DNA of 32,166 bases from Acetobacteraceae bacterium (lineage in GTDB: Bacteria; Pseudomonadota; Alphaproteobacteria; Acetobacterales; Acetobacteraceae): assembly GCA_009693795.1 (NCBI GenBank), contig SHWN01000011.1:1-32166 (forward strand), in the 5' to 3' direction. Shown one piece after another: positions 25,584 through 32,166 of the stretch (positions are counted from its first letter, which is position 1; every line of letters starts with the position of its first letter). The notes beneath the pieces were generated by a model, which saw only the letters and a list, made by a program, of their open reading frames with translations, was not told the origin of the DNA and ran no database searches. A program made the position numbers and the translations under genes.

Positions 25584-27053
25584 TTAAGCCGCCGTGCCAC
25601 CAACGGTGAGGCCGTTGAGTTTCATCGTTGGCTGACCCACCCCCACCGGCACGCCCTGGCCATTCTTGCCGCAGGTGCCGATGCCGGGATCGAGCGCCAT
25701 GTCATTGCCCACCATGCTGACTTTGGTCAGCACATCCGGCCCATTGCCAATCAACGTTGCGCCTTTCACAGGCGTTATTACTTTGCCATCCTCGATCAAA
25801 TAGGCCTCGGACGTCGAGAACACGAATTTGCCCGACGTGATATCCACCTGCCCGCCGCTGAAGCCCACGGCATATAATCCATGCTTAACCGAACGAATCA
25901 TTTCCTCCGCGGTGTGGGTGCCGTTCTGCATCACGGTATTGGTCATGCGCGGCATCGGCGCATGGGCAAAGGATTGGCGGCGGCCATTGCCGGTAGGTGC
26001 GACGCCCATGAGCCGCGCATTCTGCCGGTCCTGCATATAGCCGCGCAGAATGCCATCCTCGATCAGCACGGTGCGGCTGGTCGGTGTACCTTCATCATCC
26101 ACCGAAAGACTGCCCCGCCGATCCGCGATGGTGCCATCATCCACCACTGTCACCCCGGGTGAGGCGACGCGCTGGCCCATCAGCCCGGCAAAGGCAGAAG
26201 TCCCCTTGCGGTTGAAATCGCCTTCCAGCCCATGGCCGATCGCTTCGTGAAGGAGAATACCGGGCCAGCCGGAGCCCAACACCACTTCCATCTCCCCGGC
26301 GGGAGCCGGCTTCGCGGTCAGATTAACCAGGGCGATGCGCAACGATTCCTGCACCGCGTGCTTCCAGCTGGCTTCGCCAGTGACCTGTTCATAGCCGAAG
26401 CGCCCGCCACACCCGTAGCTGCCGCTCTCGCGCCGCCCATCCTGTTCCACCACCACGCTGACATTCAGCCGCACCAGCGGGCGCAGATCGGCCACCCGCG
26501 TGCCCTCGGCGCGCAGAATCTGCACCGCCTGCCATTCCCCGGCAATGGAGGCGGAAACCTGCACTACGCGCGCATCCTGGCCACGCGCATAGACATCGAT
26601 TTCACCGAGCAGCGTGGTGCGGGCCGAAAACGCCATGCCAGTCAGCGGATTGGCATCCGAATAGAGCCTGGTGTTCGTCGCCCGCGGCGCCTCCGCCCGG
26701 GAGCCGGCATAGCCATCGGCCACGGCGGAGACGGTCCCGGCAGCACGTTTCAGGGCCGGTTCGGAAATCTCCCCGGCATGCGCATAACCGGTCGCTTCCC
26801 CCGCGACCGCACGCAGCCCAAAGCCGAGCGCGGTATTGAACCCGGCGGCGCGGATACGCCCGTCATCGAGGGAGACCTGCTCGCTTTCGCGATATTCCAG
26901 GAACAGCTCCCCATCATCGCTCTTGGCCAAGGCGCCCGCGGTGATGCGCGCGGCCTGGTCGCGATCCAGCGTGGCATCTGCGCGCTCAAAGAACAGATGG
27001 TCAGTCACCGCCAAGGGTGAAGGGGCGCCAGACGAAAAAGTTGCGGATGTCAT
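25584..27053 (-). CDS. tldD: TldD metalloprotease subunit
   Basis: The 489-residue protein is TldD of the TldD/TldE (PmbA) Zn-dependent protease. The metal motif HEAIGHGLEGD (HExxxH) is intact, with GSGWPGILL before it, TPTSRTVLIEDGILRGYMQD after it, and GTCGKNGQGVPVGVGQP near the C-terminus. In other bacteria TldD works only together with TldE, processing microcins or modified peptides and degrading unfolded ones; tldE is not in this window. AGGAG lies 5 nt before the ATG at 27053, so this is preferred over the GTG at 27059. Confidence 0.95.
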   Translation of the reverse strand: MTSATFSSGAPSPLAVTDHLFFERADATLDRDQAARITAGALAKSDDGELFLEYRESEQVSLDDGRIRAAGFNTALGFGLRAVAGEATGYAHAGEISEPALKRAAGTVSAVADGYAGSRAEAPRATNTRLYSDANPLTGMAFSARTTLLGEIDVYARGQDARVVQVSASIAGEWQAVQILRAEGTRVADLRPLVRLNVSVVVEQDGRRESGSYGCGGRFGYEQVTGEASWKHAVQESLRIALVNLTAKPAPAGEMEVVLGSGWPGILLHEAIGHGLEGDFNRKGTSAFAGLMGQRVASPGVTVVDDGTIADRRGSLSVDDEGTPTSRTVLIEDGILRGYMQDRQNARLMGVAPTGNGRRQSFAHAPMPRMTNTVMQNGTHTAEEMIRSVKHGLYAVGFSGGQVDITSGKFVFSTSEAYLIEDGKVITPVKGATLIGNGPDVLTKVSMVGNDMALDPGIGTCGKNGQGVPVGVGQPTMKLNGLTVGGTAA

Positions 27054-27074
27054 GTACACTCCTGTGGCTATGCC

Positions 27075-28600
27075 TCAGCCGCTGGCAAGGCGCCTGGCGG
27101 GCATGCGGATTTCAGCAATCGTGCCTTGGCCGAGAACACTACGCAGCGTCAAGGTCCCGTCATGCGCCTGCACCAGGGCACGTGAGAAATAGAGGCCGAA
27201 GCCAGAGCCCTCAAACCGCCGCGCTAGGCTGCTATCAAGCTGGGTAAACGGCTGGAACATATGTGTGATCTGTTCCTCGGCAATGCCAATGCCAGTATCG
27301 CTGGCCTGCACGACAAGAGCGCCTTGGTCGTTCACAGCGGAGGAGAGCGTGACGTTGCCGCCCGGCTCGGTGAATTTCACCGCATTGGAAACCAGGTTAA
27401 CCAGGACCTGCTGCATGCGCCGCTGATCGCCGCGCACCAAAGGCAGGCCAGCTGGCACGTGATCGAACAGATCAACCTCCGCAACGGCAGGCACGTTGCG
27501 GAACTGGCGCACACAGGATTGCGTCATACGAAGCACATCGATGTGGTCAGTGCCGAGATCGAAGCGCCCGGCCTCGGTGCGCGCGACATCGAGCATATTA
27601 TTGATCAGCAGCAACAGCCGCTTGCCAGCATTGTTAATGTCTTCGGCATATTCGCGCACCTGCCCCGGCTCCGTCGTGTCGTGATCGCGCATCAAGGTGG
27701 CGGAAAAACCGATGACGGAATTCAACGGGGTGCGCAGCCAATGGCTCATGGTGGCGAGGAAGCGTGCCTTGCGGGCATTCGCCTCCTGCCCGCCGCGACG
27801 GCTTGCTCCAATTCCTGCGCCCCGCGTTTGCTCTCGGTGACATCCGTATAGGTCACGACGGTATAGCATTGTTCCACCGCAGGCGAGGAGCAGACTTCCA
27901 GGATCTTTCCCGCCGAGGTCAGCCGCTCGGGCACCCATGGCGGGTAGGGGGCGCTATCAACGTTAACGAACACCCAGTTCGGACGTTGCCGGCGCGGGCG
28001 CGTGAAATCCAGATCGGCCACGGACTGGAACACGGAGCCCATACCACGCGGACCGAACTCCCCCGCCCCGCTGCGCCGCTGAATGATGTCGTTCAGGTGG
28101 TCGCCGATGGCCACCGACGTGCCATCCATGACCTTCGCATAGGCCCGGTTGAACATGCGTATGCGCTGGTCCGGGCCAAAGACGATGATGCCATGCGGGA
28201 TCTATTGCACCAGCACGTCTGACATCAGCACGCGCCGATGCGCATCGTCCTTAGCCCTGGCCAGGGCACTGACATCGGAGACGGTGATCGTCCAGCCACC
28301 CTCGGGCACAGGATCCGACGCCAGATCGACGACCAAACCATTTGATACAAACGCATCGGGTATTGCTGGGCAAGGCGCGTTCCAGGCTGACCTAGTGATC
28401 CAGAAAACTCTGATCATCGCAGCCGCTATATTCGTTTCTGACGCACAACGTCTCTAGCAGATCCGTGAACGCCACGCCCTGGCGCTGCTGATCGGCCAAC
28501 AGGCTCAGCAGTTCGGCAAAGCGTGGATTGAACATCGACAGGCTGCCCTCAGATCAGACAATGCCAGGCCGGACAGAAGGTTGGTGGACAAATCGCTCAT
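27075..28600 (-). pseudogene. Decayed multi-PAS sensor histidine kinase
   Basis: Pieces of one kinase lie in order on the minus strand but in different frames: PAS (SMFNPRFAELLSLLADQQRQ), a second PAS piece (GLVVDLASDPVPEGGWTITV), a third (IPHGIIVFGPDQRIRMFNRA, ADLDFTRPRRQRPN, TYTDVTE), then the kinase core. Frame changes occur near 28555, 28350-28400 and 27785, with in-frame TAG at 28392-28394 and 28201-28203. The last 864 bp are an open frame with FLATMSHWLRTPLNSVIGFS, where the H-box Glu is Trp, N-box VNLVSNAVKFTE, DTGIGI and EGSGFGL. The ATG at 28600 overlaps the ctaA stop (ATGA). The 3' kinase fragment might still be translated, but the gene as a whole is dead. Confidence 0.82.
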
Positions 28601-29766
28601 GATCCAACCCGCATATCAGTCCGCGGGGCGGCACGAGCGAGCATCCCGTTACCACCGGGCGCGGCGTCAGGGATCGCCGTGACCAGAAATGGCGGCGGGC
28701 GCAGCGCATGGAGGGCGGCCAGCGCGACGGACAGCACGATCACCGCCATGCTCTGATGCAAGACCCCCATATCCACCGGCACCACCAGCAGCAGGGTCAT
28801 CACGCCGATCATATATTGCAGCGCCGTCAGTACCCCAAACGCCACCATGGCCAGTCGCGCCGGATGCTGGCGCGGCACAAACCACGCACCCGCGCACACC
28901 GCGCCCGCCCCGAGCAGGGCCAAGCTGGCGAGGAGACGGTGATTGAACTGTACCGCGGCGATATTTTCGGTAAGGTTCCGCAGCATCGGTTCCAGCCGCG
29001 CATAACCCGCCGGGATCAGCCGGCCATCCATGAGCGGAAAACTGTTATAATCGAACCCCGCCCGTAGGCCGGCGACGAACCCACCGGCCAACAGGGTGAG
29101 TGCCAGCAGCGCGACGCAGACACCAACCAGCGCGCGCAGGCCCCGATAAGCGAGGCCAACCACGGGCAACGGGCGCCACACCTGCAAGCCGGTCCAGAAC
29201 ACGGCCGCATAAAGCAACAACGCTAACGCCAGATGCGCCACCAGCCGATACGGCGACACCGCCACACTGTCCGGCATAAATCCAGACGCCACCATGATCC
29301 ATCCGACCGCTGCCTGTAAGCCGCCCAGCACCAAAATCCCTAGTAGGCGCCAACGCACCCGCGGTGCAATCCACCCTATGGCCCAGAACCATATCAGCGG
29401 AACCACGAACGCCAATCCAAGCATCCGGCCCCAGGAACGATGCGTCCATTCCAACCAAAAGATCCGCTTAAACCCCACCAAATCCATGTCCGGGTTGAGC
29501 AAACCATATTGTGGAATTGTTTTATAAAGGGCGAACAGGCGCTGCCATTCAGCGCCCGAGAGCGGCGGCAGCGCGCCCATCAGCGGGGCCCATTCCATGA
29601 TCGACAAGCCAGAGCCGGTCAGCCGCGTCGCGCCACCCAGCACGATCATCACCCATAGCAGGGCGCACATCACGAACAGCCATGTGGAAACCCACCGGCG
29701 ATTGCGAGGTCCAGACGCCTTATCTTCAGGGGGCACTTCCGAGAAATCGCGCACGTCGAAGGACAT
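28597..29766 (-). CDS. ctaA: Heme A synthase CtaA (COX15)
   Basis: The 389-residue integral membrane protein converts heme O to heme A for aa3-type cytochrome oxidases. It has eight predicted hydrophobic segments and the paired heme-binding regions of the COX15/CtaA family: WVMIVLGGATRLTGSGLSIM, WLEWTHRSWGRMLGLAFVVP, RLVAHLALALLLYA, QFNHRLLASLALL and LHQSMAVIVLSVALA (His residues in TMs 2, 4, 6 and 8). GFDYNSFPLMDGRLIP is also characteristic. It heads the leftward group; its stop overlaps the ATG of the decayed kinase. ctaBCDE genes are not in the window. Confidence 0.95.
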   Translation of the reverse strand: MSFDVRDFSEVPPEDKASGPRNRRWVSTWLFVMCALLWVMIVLGGATRLTGSGLSIMEWAPLMGALPPLSGAEWQRLFALYKTIPQYGLLNPDMDLVGFKRIFWLEWTHRSWGRMLGLAFVVPLIWFWAIGWIAPRVRWRLLGILVLGGLQAAVGWIMVASGFMPDSVAVSPYRLVAHLALALLLYAAVFWTGLQVWRPLPVVGLAYRGLRALVGVCVALLALTLLAGGFVAGLRAGFDYNSFPLMDGRLIPAGYARLEPMLRNLTENIAAVQFNHRLLASLALLGAGAVCAGAWFVPRQHPARLAMVAFGVLTALQYMIGVMTLLLVVPVDMGVLHQSMAVIVLSVALAALHALRPPPFLVTAIPDAAPGGNGMLARAAPRTDMRVGS

Positions 29767-29844
29767 CGCTTATTCTAAGCAGATTTTCGCCCATGATAAC
29801 AGCATCTCTCACCGCATGGGCGGGCCGAGGCCATATGGGAGAAG

Positions 29845-29859
29845 ACCACCCAGGGTGGT
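29845..29859. promoter_or_regulatory. Palindrome in the ctaA / glycosyltransferase gap
   Basis: ACCACCC-A-GGGTGGT is a perfect 15-bp dyad in the 175-bp gap between divergent ctaA and the GT2 gene. It could be an operator or a small hairpin. A second stem, GGCGGC-TT-GCCGCC, lies at 29897-29910. Confidence 0.35.
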
Positions 29860-29941
29860 GCCGCGGTCCATGTCCGCTGCCCCGCGCCCCGTGCAAGGCG
29901 GCTTGCCGCCCTTCCTGCCGAGGTGTAACGGGCGACGGAAC

Positions 29942-30715
29942 ATGCATCACGAGGCCCCCCCCTCTCCCTCCGCGCCGCTGGTGTCAGTCATCGTGCCGGT
30001 GCGCAATGAGGGGCCGAATATCCTGCCGTTGATCGCGGAAATCCGCGCGGCGCTGGACGGCACAGCCTATGAAATCATCTATGTCGATGATGGCAGCACC
30101 GATGACACCGCGGCACGCCTGGCCGAGGCCGCCGCGGCGGCACCCGTAATCCGCCGTCACCACCGGCTCAGCTGCGGGCAAAGTGCTGCCGTCGCCACCG
30201 GTGTCGCGGCGGCGCGCGGCATGTGGATCGCCACCCTCGATGGCGATGGGCAAAATGATCCGGCAGATATTTCCTTTCTGCTGGTGCACGCGCGCGCCGA
30301 GACAGCGAAGGGAGGACCGATCCTGATTGCCGGACATCGCACCACCCGCCGGGACGGGCCGGCCAAGCGGATTGCCTCGCGCCTCGCCAATACCATCCGC
30401 GCGTGGCTGCTGCACGACGCTACCCCCGATACCGGCTGCGGCCTGAAGGTCTTTCCCCGCGCGGCCTTCCTCGATCTGCCGCGTTTTGACCATATGCACC
30501 GTTATTTGCCGGCTCTGTTCATCCGGGCCGGCGGGCGGGTTGTCTCCGTCCCGGTCAATCACCGCCCGCGCAATCTGGGAAAATCCAAATACGGCACCTG
30601 GGACCGGCTCTGGGTCGGGATTTTTGACCTGATCGGCGTGGCCTGGCTGCAACGACGCGGTCGGCGCCCCGATCTTATAAACCCGGATGGCGAGAACCCG
30701 GATGACCGCCCATGA
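29942..30715 (+). CDS. GT2-family glycosyltransferase (dolichol-phosphate-mannosyltransferase-like)
   Basis: The 257-residue protein is a GT-A fold family 2 enzyme: VSVIVPVRNEGPNILPLI, EIIYVDDGSTDDTAARLAEA, and DGDGQND as the DxD metal/nucleotide site (residues ~102-108). GCGLKVFPRAAFLDLPRFDH and PVNHRPRNLGKSKYGTWDRL near the C-terminus are typical of DPM1/ArnC-like polyprenyl-phosphate glycosyltransferases. One C-terminal amphipathic segment is present but no paired TM helices. It overlaps the VTT-domain gene by 4 bp. The ATG at 29942 was preferred to an opening from 29597 that covers ctaA antisense. Confidence 0.9.
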   Translation: MHHEAPPSPSAPLVSVIVPVRNEGPNILPLIAEIRAALDGTAYEIIYVDDGSTDDTAARLAEAAAAAPVIRRHHRLSCGQSAAVATGVAAARGMWIATLDGDGQNDPADISFLLVHARAETAKGGPILIAGHRTTRRDGPAKRIASRLANTIRAWLLHDATPDTGCGLKVFPRAAFLDLPRFDHMHRYLPALFIRAGGRVVSVPVNHRPRNLGKSKYGTWDRLWVGIFDLIGVAWLQRRGRRPDLINPDGENPDDRP

Positions 30716-31398
30716 CCAAGACGCCCGCCACACCGTGGCAATCGATCTGGCGTCTGTCCCTGTTGTTGTTGGGTCTGCTGGGGGCCGGGCTGGCTTTGCA
30801 ACAACTCGCGGGCGGTCTGGAGACGGCCGTGATCGACCGGCTCGTGATCAACCAGGGCGCATGGGGGATGGCCGTATTTGTGATGCTGGGCGGCGTCGCC
30901 TGCGCCAGCGGCGTGCCGCGCCAAGCGGCCGGTTTCACCGCTGGCTATATCTTTGCCGACGAGTTCGGCCTGGGCGGGCTGACCCTGTTTCTCGCGCTTG
31001 TCCTGGCCACGCTTGCCCAGCTGCTGGGGTGCGCGCTGGATTTTTTCTGGGCCCGGTTGGTGGCCCGCAACTGGGCCCGCGCACGCTTGCGTGGACGCCT
31101 GGCAGGGCTTGAGAGGGTTTTGTGCGGCCACCCATTCACCATCACGCTGATCATCCGGCTGCTGCCGGTCGGCAATAATACGGCGTTTAGCCTGCTCGGT
31201 GGCGCATCATCGGTCGCGGCGGGGCCGTTTTTGGCGGCATCCGGGCTGGGCTATCTGCCGCAGACTATTGTGTTTGTCTTACTGGGTGGCGGCGCGCGGG
31301 TTGCTAGCTGGCAGCGAATCGCCCTGGCTGGGGGATTGTTCGCGGCCTCCGTCGTGCTGGGCTTGTGGCTCCATCAGCGACATCGCGCGACGGCCTAG
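30712..31398 (+). CDS. VTT/DedA-type (TVP38/TMEM64) membrane protein
   Basis: A 228-residue membrane protein with about five hydrophobic segments. The conserved VTT core is visible: ACASGVPRQAAGFTAGYIFA, LAQLLGCALDFFWARLVARN, and the re-entrant helix region with FTITLIIRLLPVGNNTAFSL and GGASSVAAGPFLAASGLGYL. The RLLPVGNN sequence matches the R-x-(L/I)P motif of TVP38/TMEM64 proteins, which are linked to lipid scrambling and polyprenyl-lipid traffic. Its ATGA start overlap with the GT2 gene suggests both work on a lipid-linked glycan. Confidence 0.88.
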   Translation: MTKTPATPWQSIWRLSLLLLGLLGAGLALQQLAGGLETAVIDRLVINQGAWGMAVFVMLGGVACASGVPRQAAGFTAGYIFADEFGLGGLTLFLALVLATLAQLLGCALDFFWARLVARNWARARLRGRLAGLERVLCGHPFTITLIIRLLPVGNNTAFSLLGGASSVAAGPFLAASGLGYLPQTIVFVLLGGGARVASWQRIALAGGLFAASVVLGLWLHQRHRATA

Positions 31399-31500
31399 AT
31401 AGGGTGCAGCCGTACCGGAGATATCAGTGCGCCCAAAGATCAGTGCAGCGTCAGATCAGAAAGGTGCTGAGTGCCCGATATAGTGCCGGATAGTGCCGGC

Positions 31501-31716
31501 CTAGTAAGCTTCGCGGAAGCTACGCGCACGGAATGCACCTTGGCCATCCAGCTCCCGGTCCCAGAAGGCGAGGAATTTGCGCAAGGCGGGAAATTGCGGC
31601 GTGCGATCGAGATCCTGCCGGGCGAAGGTTTGCAGAAGATCCTGATGATCGGGCAGCCGGTACAGGATCTCGGCGGTCGTCAGCCGGAAATCGTTCAATT
31701 GCATCCATAGCGTCAT
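31501..31716 (-). CDS. Usg-family small protein
   Basis: A 71-residue protein with MTLWMQLNDFRLTTAEILYR, LPDHQDLLQTFARQDLDRTP and FPALRKFLAFWDRELDG. This is the signature of the alphaproteobacterial Usg family, named for its place in tryptophan operons, with no established function. AAGG lies 9 nt before the ATG at 31716; the frame is open to 31830, where earlier Mets could be used. The C-terminus (QGAFRARSFREAY) departs from the usual ending and is about 15-20 residues short, so mild truncation is possible. It is not next to trp genes here. Confidence 0.82.
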   Translation of the reverse strand: MTLWMQLNDFRLTTAEILYRLPDHQDLLQTFARQDLDRTPQFPALRKFLAFWDRELDGQGAFRARSFREAY

Positions 31717-31847
31717 CGCCAGATACCTTTTTCCACTTAGGCCGTCACAATGGTCCATCTGCCACATATTCCCCCGTCGGAATGAATGAAAAATATACAT
31801 AATATCAATATTATAGAACTCAACGAGCAAAAATGCTGCTGGTTTGC

Positions 31848-31876
31848 TTGACTCTTGGCACAGCCCCGCCTAGATC
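31848..31876 (+). promoter_or_regulatory. Candidate groES promoter
   Basis: TTGACT at 31848-31853 and TAGATC at 31871-31876 are 17 bp apart, preceded by C as in the CTTGAC form used by sigma-70 and RpoH at alphaproteobacterial heat-shock genes. The CIRCE element starts two bases after the -10. Confidence 0.55.
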
Positions 31877-31877
31877 G

Positions 31878-31904
31878 CTGGCACTCCTCACCGGGGAGTG
31901 CTAA
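31878..31904 (+). promoter_or_regulatory. CIRCE operator (HrcA binding site)
   Basis: Arms CTGGCACTC (31878-31886) and GAGTGCTAA (31896-31904) flank a 9-bp spacer. The right arm is the exact consensus and the left matches 7 of 9. CIRCE is the binding site of the heat-shock repressor HrcA and is expected before groESL. Confidence 0.93.
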
Positions 31905-32017
31905 CAGCCCGCCCCGATGCCGCCATTATAGCGGCCATCCGGTCCGGTCTGTGATGCGTGACGCGTAACCAACCCAGCACCCGCAAGGGTGAGTATCTTA
32001 TTCATGGAGCTAATCGG

Positions 32018-32166
32018 ATGAAATTCCGTCCCCTACATGACCGGGTCGTGGTCCGTCGGCTGAACGCCGAGGAAAAGACCGCGGGCGGCATCATCATCCC
32101 CGACACGGCGCAGGAAAAGCCGATGGAGGGCGAGGTGATCGCTGCTGGCCCTGGTGCCCGCAACGA
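32018..32166 (+). CDS. groES: Co-chaperonin GroES, 5' end
   Basis: The first 49 codons are visible before the window ends. [40 protein letters not shown] and IAAGPGARN are the GroES N-terminal half including the mobile loop (TAGGIIIPD) that binds GroEL. GGAG lies 8 nt before the ATG. The 113-nt leader follows the CIRCE site, so HrcA control is expected; groEL should follow. Confidence 0.98.
   Translation, partial: MKFRPLHDRVVVRRLNAEEKTAGGIIIPDTAQEKPMEGEVIAAGPGARN

Noticed and set aside
31456-31500. Short repeats of GATAGTGCCGG near 31470-31500 as a CRISPR or att site
   Set aside because: There are only two imperfect copies with no spacer pattern and no integrase nearby.
1-32166. Phage, insertion-sequence transposase, CRISPR array or defence island
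   Set aside because: I found no transposase, integrase, structural phage gene, cas gene or restriction-modification gene in any frame examined.

Overview
The window is G+C-rich bacterial DNA. Densely packed, ATGA-coupled genes, a CIRCE-controlled groES, a Usg-family gene, CtaA and PAS_7-type kinase remnants point to an alphaproteobacterium, probably a Rhodospirillales/Acetobacteraceae relative. That placement is inference from gene style; no rRNA or other phylogenetic marker was read.

Layout. (1) 1-1900: the 5' part of a DUF255/thioredoxin-like gene (minus), a nested inverted-repeat element (957-1134), and a stretch of decayed transporter genes: a frameshifted PhnC-like ATPase joined to the tail of a peptide-type solute-binding protein. 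(2) 1898-10148: a carbon-phosphorus lyase locus. A phnM paralogue and the GntR regulator phnF face left; phnG-H-I-J-K-L-M run right in a chain of 1-4 nt overlaps, followed by a PhnZ-like HD-domain gene. PhnJ keeps its glycyl-radical glycine and all four Fe-S/thiyl cysteines. No intact phnCDE, phnN or phnP is present. (3) 10302-13333: a NitT/TauT-type ABC transporter (ATPase with C-terminal AAA-associated domain, double-length permease) without a binding protein. (4) 13434-18054: catabolic and housekeeping genes: an epoxide-hydrolase-like enzyme, a threonine-synthase-like PLP enzyme, a PH-domain membrane protein, an M20 deacetylase and a GDSxG-type alpha/beta hydrolase; then a broken GT87-type membrane protein (18051-18730). 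(5) 18784-21379: selenocysteine genes: tRNA-Sec (selC), selA, and divergent selD. selB and any selenoprotein lie outside. (6) 21383-24514: a heptamer repeat plus hairpin, an XRE regulator, a roughly 475-bp gene-poor stretch, and malate synthase G, which ends convergently inside a long stem-loop. (7) 24504-29766 (minus): ctaA, a decayed PAS sensor kinase, tldD, and an LLM-class flavin oxidoreductase. (8) 29942-32166: a GT2 glycosyltransferase coupled to a VTT-domain membrane protein, a short Usg-family gene, and the start of groES behind a CIRCE operator.

How the genes work together. PhnG-L plus PhnM form a C-P lyase pathway that releases phosphate from alkylphosphonates, with PhnF as probable repressor through a palindrome in the phnF/phnG gap. 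The decayed phnC suggests that the dedicated importer was lost or moved. SelD makes selenophosphate, SelA uses it to convert Ser-tRNA-Sec to Sec-tRNA-Sec, and selC encodes that tRNA. I do not see an unambiguous new system. The items most worth a second look are the HD oxygenase attached to the C-P lyase operon, the two different PhnM types, the transporter remnants, and the compact sel cluster.
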